A stretch of 64,000 nucleotides of DNA from Mycobacterium fragae. Lineage in GTDB: Bacteria > Actinomycetota > Actinomycetes > Mycobacteriales > Mycobacteriaceae. Of this stretch, positions 32,131 through 41,206 are shown piece by piece. Position 1 is the stretch's first letter; every line of letters begins with the position of its first letter. Under the pieces are notes generated by a model that saw only the letters and a program-made list of their open reading frames with translations, was not told the DNA's origin and did not search any database. The stretch spans positions 1 through 64,000 of the forward strand of contig NZ_LQOW01000024.1 in the NCBI RefSeq assembly GCF_002102185.1. Direction: 5' to 3'. The position numbers were made by a program, and so were the translations under genes.

Positions 32131-32236
32131 TTCTGTGTCCTCCTGGACTTGTTGGTGCTCGTTAAAGCAGTGTTGATGTTTTCAGTTGTGCCGCGGTAGT
32201 GACCGAGTCAGGTTACCCCCAGCAAATCCTGGTTGT

Positions 32237-34342
32237 TTACTCGCCCGTCGCCTTCGCGATGATCTCCTTCGAGACGTTTGCCGGCACTTCGGCATACGAG
32301 TCGAACACCATGGAGTAATTAGCCCGGCCCTGTGTCTTGGACCGCAGGTCGCCGACGTAGCCGAACATCTCCGACAGCGGCACGTGCGCCTTGACCACGC
32401 GCGCACCGCTGCGCTCCTCCATGGCCTGGATCTGGCCACGGCGGGAGTTCAGGTCGCCGATCACGTCGCCCATGTAGTCCTCTGGCGTGATGACCTCGAC
32501 GGCCATGATCGGTTCCAGGATCACCGGCTGCGCCTGTCCGGCCGCCTTCTTTAAGGCCTGCGAGCCGGCGATCTTGAACGCCATCTCCGACGAGTCGACG
32601 TCGTGGTAGGCGCCGTCTTGCAGCGTGACCTTCAGGTTCACCAGCGGGTAGCCGGCCAGCACCCCGTATTGCATGGCGTCCTGGGCGCCGGCGTCCACCG
32701 ACGGGATGTACTCGCGCGGTATGCGGCCGCCGGTGACCTTGTTCTCGAACTCGTAGGTGGCGCCGTCTTCACCGGTGAACGGCTCCACGGTGATGATGAC
32801 TTTGGCAAACTGCCCGGAGCCACCGGTCTGCTTCTTGTGGGTGTACTCGACGTTCTCCACCCTGCGGCGGATCGTCTCCTTGTACGCCACCTGTGGCTTG
32901 CCGACGTTGGCCTCGACCTTGAACTCCCGGCGCATCCGGTCCACCAGGATGTCAAGGTGCAGCTCGCCCATGCCGCCGATCACGGTCTGCCCGGTCTCGG
33001 TGTCCTGATGCACCTTGAACGTCGGGTCCTCCTCGGCCAGCTTCTGGATCGACTGGCTCAGCTTCTCCTGGTCGCTCTTGGTCTTCGGCTCGATGGCCAC
33101 CTCGATGACCGGGTCGGGGAAGGTCATCGACTCCAGCACGACCTGGTGGTTCGGGTCGGAGAGGGTGTCACCGGTGGTGGTGTCCTTCAGGCCGATCACC
33201 GCGTAGATGTGGCCCGCCGAGGCGGTGTCCACCGGGTTCTCCTTGTTGGAGTGCATCTGGAAGAGCTTGCCCAGCCGCTCCTTTTTGCCCTTGGTCGCGT
33301 TGATGACCTGGCTGCCGGAGTCGACCTTGCCGGAGTAGACCCGGATGTAGGTCAGCTTGCCGAAGAACGGATGCGAGGCGATCTTGAAGGCCAGCGCCGA
33401 GAACGGCTCGTCGGTGCTGGCGTGGCGGACGACCTCCTCGTCCTCGTGGCCGGGCGCGTGGCCCACGGCGGGCGGCACGTCCAGCGGCGACGGCAGGTAG
33501 TCGACGACCGCGTCGAGCATCGGCTGCACGCCCTTGTTCTTGAACGCGCTGCCGCACAGCACCGGGGTGATCTGAATGGCGACCGTCAGCTTGCGGATCG
33601 CGGCCTTGATCTCGTCGACCGTGATCTCCTCGCCGCCGACGTACTTCTCCAGCAGATCCTCGTCGGACTCGGCGACGGTCTCGATCAGCTTGGTGCGGTA
33701 TTCCTCGGCCGTCTCGGCGAGCTCGGCCGGAATGTCGACGACGTCGTACTTCTCACCGAGTTTGGTTTCGCCGCGCCAGACCTTGGCGTTCATCTCGACC
33801 AGGTCGACGACGCCCTCGAACTCGCTTTCCGAGCCGATGGGCAGCTGGATCGGCACCGCGTTGGCACCGAGGCGCTCCTCCATCGTCTTGACCGAGAAGT
33901 AAAAGTCGGCGCCGATCTTGTCCATCTTGTTGACGAAGCAGATACGCGGAACGTTGTATTTGTCGGCCTGCCGCCACACCTGCTCGGACTGCGGCTCGAC
34001 GCCCTCCTTGCCGTCGAAGACCGCGACGGCGCCGTCGAGCACCCGCAGGTTGCGCTCCACCTCGACGGTGAAGTCGACGTGCCCGGGGGTGTCGATGATG
34101 TTGAGCTGATTGTCTTTCCAGAACGTGGTGGTGGCCGCGGAGGTGATGGTGATGCCCCGCTCCTGTTCCTGCTCCATCCAGTCCATGGTGGCGGCGCCGT
34201 CGTGCACCTCACCGATCTTGTAGTTGATGCCGGTGTAGTACAGGATGCGCTCGGTCGTCGTCGTCTTACCGGCATCGATGTGCGCCATGATGCCGAAGTT
34301 GCGGACCTTGCTCAGGTCGGTCAGTACGTCCTTCTGTGCCAC
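32237..34342 (-). CDS. fusA: Elongation factor G
   Basis: A 701-residue EF-G, the translocase of protein synthesis. The GTPase loop AHIDAGKT is at 20-27, DTPGHVDF and NKMDKIGAD follow, and the five-domain layout is complete, ending [12 protein letters not shown]. It starts with GTG at 34342, in the str operon after rpsG. No unusual feature is seen. Confidence 0.98.
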   Translation of the reverse strand: MAQKDVLTDLSKVRNFGIMAHIDAGKTTTTERILYYTGINYKIGEVHDGAATMDWMEQEQERGITITSAATTTFWKDNQLNIIDTPGHVDFTVEVERNLRVLDGAVAVFDGKEGVEPQSEQVWRQADKYNVPRICFVNKMDKIGADFYFSVKTMEERLGANAVPIQLPIGSESEFEGVVDLVEMNAKVWRGETKLGEKYDVVDIPAELAETAEEYRTKLIETVAESDEDLLEKYVGGEEITVDEIKAAIRKLTVAIQITPVLCGSAFKNKGVQPMLDAVVDYLPSPLDVPPAVGHAPGHEDEEVVRHASTDEPFSALAFKIASHPFFGKLTYIRVYSGKVDSGSQVINATKGKKERLGKLFQMHSNKENPVDTASAGHIYAVIGLKDTTTGDTLSDPNHQVVLESMTFPDPVIEVAIEPKTKSDQEKLSQSIQKLAEEDPTFKVHQDTETGQTVIGGMGELHLDILVDRMRREFKVEANVGKPQVAYKETIRRRVENVEYTHKKQTGGSGQFAKVIITVEPFTGEDGATYEFENKVTGGRIPREYIPSVDAGAQDAMQYGVLAGYPLVNLKVTLQDGAYHDVDSSEMAFKIAGSQALKKAAGQAQPVILEPIMAVEVITPEDYMGDVIGDLNSRRGQIQAMEERSGARVVKAHVPLSEMFGYVGDLRSKTQGRANYSMVFDSYAEVPANVSKEIIAKATGE

Positions 34343-34423
34343 AGAAGTCTTCCCACTCTTTCGGTTGCTCTAGTTAGTCGTTCGCTGTTGGGCTCGGCGG
34401 CTCCGCTGCTCGCCGGCCCGGTA

Positions 34424-34894
34424 TCACCAGCGATAGTGCGCGAAGGCGCGGTTTGCCTCGGCCATCTTGTGGGTGTCCTCGCGTCGTTTGACCGAAGCCC
34501 CGAGGCCGTTGCTGGCATCCAGGATCTCGTTTGCCAGGCGCTCGACCATGGTCTTTTCCCGACGCTGCCGGGAGAAGCTGACCAGCCACCGCAGTGCCAG
34601 CGTGGTGGACCGGTCCGGCCGCACCTCGACGGGCACCTGATAGGTGGCACCACCGACACGGCGGCTGCGCACCTCGAGGGCCGGCTTTACGTTGTCGAGA
34701 GCCCGCTTGAGCGTGATCACCGGGTCGGTGCCTGTCTTTTCGCGAGCCTGTTCGAGCGCACCGTAAACAATGCGCTCGGCGAGCGATTTCTTCCCTTTCA
34801 GGAGAACTTTGTTCACCAGCTGGGTGACCAGCTGCGACCCGTAGACCGGGTCATTGACCAGCGGACGCTTCGGCGCGGGACCCTTGCGCGGCAT
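34424..34894 (-). CDS. rpsG: 30S ribosomal protein S7
   Basis: A 156-residue S7 of standard length, beginning [20 protein letters not shown] and ending [11 protein letters not shown]7 starts assembly of the 30S head and contacts the E-site tRNA. The start overlaps the rpsL stop by one base. An 81-base spacer precedes fusA. Confidence 0.98.
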   Translation of the reverse strand: MPRKGPAPKRPLVNDPVYGSQLVTQLVNKVLLKGKKSLAERIVYGALEQAREKTGTDPVITLKRALDNVKPALEVRSRRVGGATYQVPVEVRPDRSTTLALRWLVSFSRQRREKTMVERLANEILDASNGLGASVKRREDTHKMAEANRAFAHYRW

Positions 34895-35268
34895 CAGCCC
34901 TTCTCCTTCTTGGCACCGTAGCGGCTGCGAGCCTGCTTGCGGTTCTTGACGCCCTGGGTGTCGAGCGAGCCGCGGATGATCTTGTAGCGCACGCCCGGCA
35001 GGTCCTTCACCCGGCCGCCACGCACCAGCACCATCGAGTGTTCCTGCAGGTTGTGGCCCTCGCCGGGAATGTAAGCCGTGACCTCAACCTGGCTGGTCAG
35101 CTTGACGCGCGCGACCTTGCGAAGCGCCGAGTTCGGCTTCTTCGGAGTCGTGGTGTACACGCGGGTGCACACGCCACGGCGCTGCGGGCTCCCCTTGAGG
35201 GCCGCGGTCTTGACCTTTCCGATCTTGTCGCGGCGACCCTTGCGGACCAGCTGCTGAATGGTTGGCAT
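34894..35268 (-). CDS. rpsL: 30S ribosomal protein S12
   Basis: A 124-residue S12, part of the decoding centre. The loops [11 protein letters not shown] (K43) and [10 protein letters not shown] (K88) are the sites of streptomycin resistance changes in M. tuberculosis. Both lysines are wild type here. It is the first gene of the str operon, with a leader of about 180 nt. Confidence 0.98.
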   Translation of the reverse strand: MPTIQQLVRKGRRDKIGKVKTAALKGSPQRRGVCTRVYTTTPKKPNSALRKVARVKLTSQVEVTAYIPGEGHNLQEHSMVLVRGGRVKDLPGVRYKIIRGSLDTQGVKNRKQARSRYGAKKEKG

Positions 35269-35329
35269 CTACCGGCTTTCTGTGTCGTCTCTGTAGTGCA
35301 GTTATGCCCAGCCTTGGGATCAACCACGT

Positions 35330-35357
35330 CCCCCGCGGCCGGGTGTGTCGCACGCAC
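35330..35357 (-). repeat. 28-bp leader motif shared with the S10 leader (rpsL copy)
   Basis: This copy differs from 10963-10990 at two positions only (T to C and C to A on the plus strand). It lies about 60 bases upstream of the rpsL start and about 90 nt into the predicted leader RNA. In the RNA, CGGGTG and CACCCG on its 5' side can pair, giving a small hairpin. Confidence 0.8.
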
Positions 35358-35451
35358 CCGCCGCTGAACTCGTCGTTGCGTCATGGACATGCGAATTGGC
35401 CCGGCGTGCGCGCCTTAGGTCTGCGCCTAGAGCCGCCAGGCACGAGCACAC

Positions 35452-35481
35452 ACAATACCCGCCGGTGGTCGTGCAGGTCAA
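35452..35481 (-). promoter_or_regulatory. rpsL: Predicted rpsL (str operon) promoter
   Basis: Minus strand: -35 TTGACC at 35481-35476, an 18-bp spacer, and -10 TATTGT at 35457-35452. The expected start near 35445 leaves a leader of about 180 nt. The same -10 hexamer occurs in the rpoB and rplJ promoters in this window. Confidence 0.65.
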
Positions 35482-35497
35482 AGCGCGCGCACCCCTA

Positions 35498-36118
35498 CTA
35501 CCGGCGCTGCAGCCCCGCCGCCAGCCGCAGCACCATGTCGGAGAACAGCGTGTCGGTGTCGATGATGTCGTCCATGGCGCCCGTCATCTCCAGCAGCACA
35601 AACCCGTGCATCGCCGACCAGAACTCCAACGCCGCGTAAAAGGCCTGCTCATCGTCGAGACCGTAGGAGGACAACACCGCCATCACCGGTGCCGCCGCGC
35701 CCTTGGTGGCGGCGGTGAACTCCGGGTCGTCGCCGCCCAGCGGCATCCGGGTGAACGCCGAATACCGCCCTGGGTGGTGGTGGGCGTAGCTGCGGTAGGC
35801 GCTGGCCATCACCAGCACCGCATCGTCGCCGACCCGACCTTCGCCGGCTCGGTTCAGCATCGTGAGAATGTCGTCGATCACCCGCATCCGCACCGTGCGC
35901 CGCAGGTCCTCGAGGCTTTCCACGTGGTTGTACAGCGACGGTCCTTTGGTTCCGAGCTGCGTCGCCAGCGCATTGATCGTCAGCGCGTCCCACCCCTCGC
36001 GGTCCAGAAAGGTCAGCGCGGCGTTGACGATGATCTCGCGGCTCAGTTTCGCCGGACGGGCCCCCGACTTTCCGGTGGCACGCGACCGGGTGCTCGGTGG
36101 CTCCGGCTCAGCTGCCAT
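35498..36118 (-). CDS. TetR-family regulator
   Basis: A 206-residue TetR-type protein in the position of Rv0681. The DNA-binding domain (about residues 26-72) contains LTINALATQLGTKGPSLYNHV. The C-terminal domain resembles the TetR_C family with FWSAMHGFVLLEM near the end. Residues 1-24 are a basic low-complexity tail. It is divergent from the first DUF3060 gene across about 107 bases, so that gene may be its target. The ligand is unknown. Confidence 0.88.
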   Translation of the reverse strand: MAAEPEPPSTRSRATGKSGARPAKLSREIIVNAALTFLDREGWDALTINALATQLGTKGPSLYNHVESLEDLRRTVRMRVIDDILTMLNRAGEGRVGDDAVLVMASAYRSYAHHHPGRYSAFTRMPLGGDDPEFTAATKGAAAPVMAVLSSYGLDDEQAFYAALEFWSAMHGFVLLEMTGAMDDIIDTDTLFSDMVLRLAAGLQRR

Positions 36119-36225
36119 GACGGTCGCCCTTCTTGCGTAGTCGACGAAGAACTCTAGTTGACTGCGTCTTGGAACACGTACGCTCAGTCCTGCAGATCAC
36201 CCGCCATTCCGAGAGGAGCCCGCGG

Positions 36226-36603
36226 TTGAAACCGACAAGCCCAGGCCGGGTCTTGGCCGCGAGCGCGATCGCGATCCCTTTTGTACTCGCCGCGGGCGCG
36301 CCGATCGCACACGCCAAAAACGGTGACACCCACATCACGGGGCAGGGCCTGGACCAGACGATCGACTGCAACAACGCGACGCTGATAGTCGACGGCACAT
36401 CGAACACCATCAACGCGCTAGGAACCTGTTGGGCGGTGACGGTGATGGGCTCGGGTCACACCGTGATCGCCGACACCGTCGTCCACGACATCACCGTCTA
36501 CGGCTGGGACGAGTCGATCTATTACAAGAACGGCGATCCCGTCGTCTGGGACCGTGGGCGCGAACTGGGCATGGTCAACCGCATCAATCATGTCTCGACG
36601 TAA
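36226..36603 (+). CDS. Secreted DUF3060 protein
   Basis: A 125-residue protein in the position of Rv0680c. It has a Sec signal peptide (residues 1-28, cleavage after APIAHA) with no lipobox. The mature part is a DUF3060 domain of short beta repeats: TIDCNNATLIVDGTSNTI, GSGHTVIADTVVHDITVYG. A TTG start at 36226 is preferred because GAGAGGAG lies eight bases upstream. It sits 19 bases before a paralogous lipoprotein gene. Function unknown. Confidence 0.8.
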   Translation: MKPTSPGRVLAASAIAIPFVLAAGAPIAHAKNGDTHITGQGLDQTIDCNNATLIVDGTSNTINALGTCWAVTVMGSGHTVIADTVVHDITVYGWDESIYYKNGDPVVWDRGRELGMVNRINHVST

Positions 36604-36622
36604 ATCGACGAATCGAGGAAAT

Positions 36623-37036
36623 ATGCGCGCGTTTGTTTTGACGTTGTCTGCCCTGGTGGTCGTGGCAGGGCTGGCCGCCTGCGGACCGAAGAACAAGCCC
36701 GCGGCTCCGACCTCCTCTTCGACTTCATCCTCTAGCAGCTCTGCGACGACCGCGCAGTTCGACATCGGCAACACGATCAACTACGGGTCGTTTGGAACGA
36801 CCACCGAAATCGATTGCGCCAACGGTAAATCCCTGAACGTCGGTGGGTCCAACAACACGCTGACCGTCAAAGGCAGCTGCGGGACGGTGACCATCGGCGG
36901 TGCAGATAACAAGATCACCCTGGACAAGATCGACAGCCAACTCAACGTTGTCGGATTCAACAACACGATCACTTACAAGAACGGCGACCCCAAGGTCGAG
37001 AACCTCGGGTCGAACAACACGATCAAAAAGGGCTAG
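36623..37036 (+). CDS. DUF3060 lipoprotein
   Basis: A 137-residue lipoprotein in the position of Rv0679c. The signal peptide ends in GLAACG, so C20 is the lipid anchor. A serine/threonine linker follows, then a DUF3060 domain with repeated Gly-x-Asn-Asn-x-Ile turns (GGSNNTLTVKG, GGADNKITLDK, GFNNTITYKNG, GSNNTIKKG), suggesting a small beta-solenoid. It is a paralogue of the preceding gene. The start ATG at 36623 follows AGGAAAT. The stop overlaps the convergent echA5 stop by four bases. Confidence 0.85.
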   Translation: MRAFVLTLSALVVVAGLAACGPKNKPAAPTSSSTSSSSSSATTAQFDIGNTINYGSFGTTTEIDCANGKSLNVGGSNNTLTVKGSCGTVTIGGADNKITLDKIDSQLNVVGFNNTITYKNGDPKVENLGSNNTIKKG

Positions 37037-37797
37037 GCGCTGGCCCCGTGGCGGCCGGCACCGGCGGCGAAACGCCCTGCGCCCTCCATCGCTTCGGCGG
37101 CCACTCGGGAGATGCTGGCGAATTCGTAATCCAGCGCGTCTGATTCGGCGAACCCCCACTGGTGCAGCGCGGACATCCGGTCCGACCGCATGCACTGCTG
37201 CGGCAATGCTGCCAACTCGGCCGCCAGCTGCTCGGCTGCTTCGCGGGCATGCCCCTTGGGCACAACGCGGTTGGCCAGCCCGATTGCCAGCGCTTCGGCG
37301 GCCGCGACGCCGCGGCCGGTGAGGATCATGTCCATCGCCCGGCTCTGCCCGATCAGCCTGGGCAACCGGATGGTCCCGCCGTCGATCAGCGGCACGCCCC
37401 AGCGGCGGCAGAACACCCCGAACACCGCGTCCTCCTCGGCGACCCGCAGGTCGCACCACAACGCGAGCTCCAGGCCGCCGGCGACCGCATAACCACTGAC
37501 CGCGGCGATCACCGGTTTGGACAGCACCATCCGCGTCGGCCCCATCGGGCCCGGCCCCGTCCGGTGCACCTGGTTGGCTTCCGGTGTGTTGAACGCCTTC
37601 AAATCGGCGCCAGCGCAGAAGGTTCCGTTGTCGCCCCACAGCACTGCCACCGACGCGGTGTCGTCGCGGTCGAACTCCTCGAACGCCGCGAACAGCCCCG
37701 CGGCCGTGGGCCCGTTGACGGCGTTGCGGGCCTCCGGCCGGTCCAGGATCACCGTGGTCACCGGACCCTTGCGCTCTACCCGTACCGGATCGCTCAT
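37033..37797 (-). CDS. echA5: Enoyl-CoA hydratase/isomerase, EchA5-type
   Basis: A 254-residue crotonase. Oxyanion-hole segments are NGTFCAGADLKAF and AVSGYAVAGGLELALWCDL. The second catalytic glutamate of classical hydratases is not obvious: the matching segment reads VFGVFCRRWGVPLIDGG, so activity may differ. The start ATG at 37797 overlaps the upstream PaaX stop (ATGA). The order echA4-PaaX-echA5 is that of Rv0673-Rv0675. mmpL5-mmpS5-mmpR5, which adjoin echA5 in M. tuberculosis, are missing. Confidence 0.88.
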   Translation of the reverse strand: MSDPVRVERKGPVTTVILDRPEARNAVNGPTAAGLFAAFEEFDRDDTASVAVLWGDNGTFCAGADLKAFNTPEANQVHRTGPGPMGPTRMVLSKPVIAAVSGYAVAGGLELALWCDLRVAEEDAVFGVFCRRWGVPLIDGGTIRLPRLIGQSRAMDMILTGRGVAAAEALAIGLANRVVPKGHAREAAEQLAAELAALPQQCMRSDRMSALHQWGFAESDALDYEFASISRVAAEAMEGAGRFAAGAGRHGASA

Positions 37798-38516
37798 GTC
37801 GCCTCCACAAGTTGGGTTGTTTCCCGTCGTGCGAGCAGCTCGGCCGCGAAGCCGTGATAGGCCGCACGCAGCCCTGCACCCGGCCAGTCGGCCGGCAGGA
37901 GTTCGTGGGGCAGCACCGGGTCGGTGAGCAGGTGACGTACCGTCGCCGCGGCCACCACGAAACGGCCGGGAATGTCGGTCGCGGAGGCCATTTCGTCGAG
38001 CAGCCGGTGACCTGCTGCCGCCCAGCCGTGCAGGTCCCACAACTGGCCGGCCAGCACGGCGGGGGCGTCATCGCGGGCCCGCAGGACCCGCACCCGTGCG
38101 TTAACCTCGGGATCCAGGTTCAGCACCAGGTTGTCGGGCCGCATCCACACCCCTTCACGTAGTTCGCCAAAGCGGCTGGCGTGCAGCGCAGTTCGCAGGG
38201 CGGCCCTGGTGCGCGCGTCACTGCCCACGCTGGTCACGATCAGCATGAACCATTCGCCCTGCCAGTGCCGCACCGGTGGATCAATGGCGTCGTCCTGCCG
38301 GCGCTGGCGAGCCAGCAAGCGCTCCGAGAGCCGGTAGCCGTCTGCGGAGCGGATCAGGTCGCCGGCGCCGACCATGCGGGTCAGCGCGACCCGCAACGTC
38401 GTCTCCTTGATTCCGAAATCGGAAGTGAGCCTGACCAATTCGCCGGCACTGGCACACGCGGGATGGGCGCCGAGCAGCACGCTGAGTACCACCGACCGCG
38501 CTGTCATGTCCGGCAT
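37794..38516 (-). CDS. PaaX-family transcriptional regulator
   Basis: A 240-residue protein with an N-terminal winged helix (SAGELVRLTSDFGIKETTLRVALTRMV) and the PaaX C-terminal domain with VRHWQGEWFMLIV. E. coli PaaX represses the phenylacetate pathway and responds to phenylacetyl-CoA. Here it lies between two crotonase genes, so it probably controls an acyl-CoA degradation unit. It starts two bases after the echA4 stop. Equivalent in position to Rv0674. Confidence 0.87.
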   Translation of the reverse strand: MPDMTARSVVLSVLLGAHPACASAGELVRLTSDFGIKETTLRVALTRMVGAGDLIRSADGYRLSERLLARQRRQDDAIDPPVRHWQGEWFMLIVTSVGSDARTRAALRTALHASRFGELREGVWMRPDNLVLNLDPEVNARVRVLRARDDAPAVLAGQLWDLHGWAAAGHRLLDEMASATDIPGRFVVAAATVRHLLTDPVLPHELLPADWPGAGLRAAYHGFAAELLARRETTQLVEAT

Positions 38517-38518
38517 GT

Positions 38519-39457
38519 CTACACCTGGGATGCCTGGCGGCCGTAGTCGCCGAACGGTTCGTCGCGATGCTTGACGGCGTCCCGGAAGCCGTGCTCGACG
38601 GCGTCGGCGACGAACGCATGCCCCTCCGGCGTGTGCCTGGCGATACCGTCGAAAACGGTGCTGACCATTCTGCTGGTCGCTACACCTTGTTGCAGCAGAG
38701 CGGAATTCAGCGCGAGCTTGACCATGATCAGCTGATTGACCGGCACGGCGGCGATCCGCTCCACGAGTCGCTCAGTGCGCTCGTCGAGGTCTTTCGGCTC
38801 CGGCGCCTCGACCGCCAGCCCCCATTCGGCGGCCTGAGCGCCGGTGATGCAATCACCGGTCAGCAGAAGGCGTTTGGCTCGCTGGTCGCCCAGCCGGTGC
38901 GCCCACAGCCCGGCTGCCGGCACACCCCACACTCGGGTCGGCGGGTAGCCGATCTTGGCGTCGGATGCGGCGATCACCTGGTCGGCGTGCAGCGCGATAT
39001 CGGTGCCGCCGGCCACGCAGTAGCCGTGGATCTTGACCACCGTGGGCTTGTCGGCGTGCATCAGGCTGGAAAAGCCGCGCACGAACCGGCTCATCATCTG
39101 ATAGTCGATCATCGGATCCCACGGCTGATCGGGTAAGTGGTTGACAGCCTGGGTTTTACCGTCGAGGACCGTGCCCTGGTATGCGCCGGTGCCGCCGGCT
39201 GAGCCGCTGCGGTCGGCGTAGGCGCTCAGATCGAAACCGGCACAAAACCCCTCGCCGCGGCCGGACACCAGGATGACGTGGACGTTAGGGTCCAGATCGG
39301 CCCGCTCCACGAGGGCCGACAGTTCGAGCGGGGTATCGGCGATGATCGCGTTGCCCTTCTCGGGGCGGTTGAAGGTGATCCGCGCAACCCGACCGGTGAC
39401 CTCGTAGGTCATCGTCTTCAGGTTGTCGAAGTCGACCGGTCTGATCGCGTAGGTCAT
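38519..39457 (-). CDS. echA4: Enoyl-CoA hydratase/isomerase, EchA4-type
   Basis: A 312-residue crotonase. SGRGEGFCAGFDLSAY and KIHGYCVAGGTDIALHAD form the oxyanion hole. The protein carries a long C-terminal part (VNQLIMVKLALNSALLQQG) used in trimer contacts. ATG at 39457 gives the same length as M. tuberculosis EchA4 as I recall it; an ATG seven codons earlier is less likely. It probably acts on an enoyl-CoA made by FadE8, encoded just upstream on the same strand. Confidence 0.88.
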   Translation of the reverse strand: MTYAIRPVDFDNLKTMTYEVTGRVARITFNRPEKGNAIIADTPLELSALVERADLDPNVHVILVSGRGEGFCAGFDLSAYADRSGSAGGTGAYQGTVLDGKTQAVNHLPDQPWDPMIDYQMMSRFVRGFSSLMHADKPTVVKIHGYCVAGGTDIALHADQVIAASDAKIGYPPTRVWGVPAAGLWAHRLGDQRAKRLLLTGDCITGAQAAEWGLAVEAPEPKDLDERTERLVERIAAVPVNQLIMVKLALNSALLQQGVATSRMVSTVFDGIARHTPEGHAFVADAVEHGFRDAVKHRDEPFGDYGRQASQV

Positions 39458-39465
39458 GAGCGGCG

Positions 39466-39494
39466 CTCTCCCCCGCAAGCGGGCGGTGCCCCCA
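39466..39494. repeat. GC-rich hairpin, possible dispersed intergenic repeat
   Basis: CTCCCCCGCAAGCGGGCGGT followed by GCCCCCAC, with CCCGC-AA-GCGGG forming a short stem at 39472-39483. It lies between fadE8 and echA4. I have an impression of similar sequences in intergenic regions of slow-growing mycobacteria, but only one copy is present in this window. Confidence 0.3.
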
Positions 39495-39530
39495 CCTCAT
39501 CACTGCCCAATAGATCGTCGCCGGCGCGTG

Positions 39531-41159
39531 TCATCCCTTGATCATCGCCCGCTCGAGAATCGGCGCGAGATCCAGCCCGGACGGCATGGTGCCGAACGCG
39601 CCGCCCCACTGCCCGCCAAGGCGGGTAGCCAGGAAAGCTTCGGCCACTGCCGGATGTCCGTGCCGCACCAGCAGCGAGCCCTGCAGCGCCAGGCAGATGT
39701 CTTCGGCCACCTTGCGGGCCCGATACTCGAGGGTCTCGAGGTCGGTCAACTGCCGGCGCAGCTCCTCGACGTGGGCGTCCAGCCGCGGATCCTGGCCCGC
39801 GCTCTTGGCCAGCTCGTCAAACAGCACCTCGACACACTCCGGACGAGTTGCCATGGCGCGCAAGGTATCCAGTGCGCTGACATTACCCGAGCCCTCCCAG
39901 ATGCCCATCAATGGCGCCTCGCGATACAGCCGCGGCATCCCCGAGTCCTCCACATAGCCGTTGCCGCCCAAACACTCCAGCGCCTCGGCAGCGTGTGGGG
40001 TGGAGCGCTTGCACACCCAGTACTTGGCGGCGGCCAGCCCGATGCGGCGCAACAACGTCTCGGTCTCATCGCCGCGCACCGAGTTGTCAGTGGCGCCGGC
40101 CATCCGCATCGCCACCATGGTGGCGGCCTCGGCCTCAACGGCCAAATCCGCCAGTACATTACGCATCAGCGGCTGATCGATCAGATACGCGCCGAACGCC
40201 TTGCGGTGCTGCGCATGATGCACCGCGAACGTCAGCCCTGTGCGCATACTGGTGGCGCTACCCAGCGTGCAGTCCAGCCGGGTCAGGTTGACCATTTCGA
40301 TGATGGTGCGAACACCGCAGCCCTCCTCACCGACCAGCCACGCCGTCGCACCGTCGTACTCCACCTCACTGGAGGCATTGGCATGATTGCCCAGCTTGTC
40401 CTTGAGCCGCTGCAACAGCATCCGGTTGCGGGTGCCGTCGGGCAACACTCGAGGCAGGAAAAAACACGACAGCCCACCCGGCGCCTGGGCGAGCACCAGG
40501 AAGATGTCGCACATCGGCGCCGAGGTGAACCACTTGTGACCGGTCAGCCGATAACTGCCGTCGGCGTTCGGGGTGGCCTGGGTTGTGCCGGCGCGGACGT
40601 CGGAGCCGCCCTGTTTTTCGGTCATCGACATGCCCGCAGTGATACCGACTTTCGTGGTCGGCACCTTGAGCTCGGGGTCATATGACCGGCTGGTCAGCAG
40701 CGGCTCGTAGATGGCGGCGAGCTCGGGGTTGCAACGCAGCGCAGGAACGACGGCGTAGGCCATCGAAATCGGGCACATGTGGGCGGCTTCGGCGGTCCAC
40801 ACACTGGTCTTCGCCGCGCGCACCACATGCGCGCCGGGCCGTGGATCTGCCCACGGCGCTGCGTGCAGACCGTGCTCGATGGCCGTGCGCATCAGCTCGT
40901 GGTAGGCGGCGTCGTATTCGACCTCGTCGATCCGGTGGCCGTAGCGGTCGTGGGTGTGCAGGATCGGCCGGTTGCGGTCGGCCAGCTCACCCCAGCGTTG
41001 CGCCTGCTTGGAACCGGATATCGCACCGATCGCGGTCACCTCGTCCACGCCCCACTGCCCGCCCTCGCGGATCAGCGCCTCGATGAGGACCGGGGATGAC
41101 GCCGGGTTGTGCTCCTCCAGGGGTGGAACCTGGTTGGTGACGGCATGAGTATCTGGCAT
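39531..41159 (-). CDS. fadE8: Acyl-CoA dehydrogenase FadE8 (AidB-like)
   Basis: A 542-residue acyl-CoA dehydrogenase of the AidB-like branch, the length of M. tuberculosis FadE8 (Rv0672). It begins MPDTHAVTNQVPPLEEHNPA. GITAGMSMTEKQGGSDVRAG is the FAD/substrate loop, and LECLGGNGYVEDSGMPRLYREA holds the C-terminal active-site region. It oxidises acyl-CoA to enoyl-CoA; AidB itself protects DNA. An AT-rich stretch (about 41165-41185) upstream may contain the promoter. Confidence 0.92.
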   Translation of the reverse strand: MPDTHAVTNQVPPLEEHNPASSPVLIEALIREGGQWGVDEVTAIGAISGSKQAQRWGELADRNRPILHTHDRYGHRIDEVEYDAAYHELMRTAIEHGLHAAPWADPRPGAHVVRAAKTSVWTAEAAHMCPISMAYAVVPALRCNPELAAIYEPLLTSRSYDPELKVPTTKVGITAGMSMTEKQGGSDVRAGTTQATPNADGSYRLTGHKWFTSAPMCDIFLVLAQAPGGLSCFFLPRVLPDGTRNRMLLQRLKDKLGNHANASSEVEYDGATAWLVGEEGCGVRTIIEMVNLTRLDCTLGSATSMRTGLTFAVHHAQHRKAFGAYLIDQPLMRNVLADLAVEAEAATMVAMRMAGATDNSVRGDETETLLRRIGLAAAKYWVCKRSTPHAAEALECLGGNGYVEDSGMPRLYREAPLMGIWEGSGNVSALDTLRAMATRPECVEVLFDELAKSAGQDPRLDAHVEELRRQLTDLETLEYRARKVAEDICLALQGSLLVRHGHPAVAEAFLATRLGGQWGGAFGTMPSGLDLAPILERAMIKG

Positions 41160-41206
41160 GGCGTCAATGTTACATTTTTTCTACAACTGCACAAGGCATG
41201 TAATGG

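Noticed and set aside
32603..34921. A 772-codon open frame on the plus strand
   Set aside because: Antisense to fusA and rpsG, no start signal and no recognisable domain.
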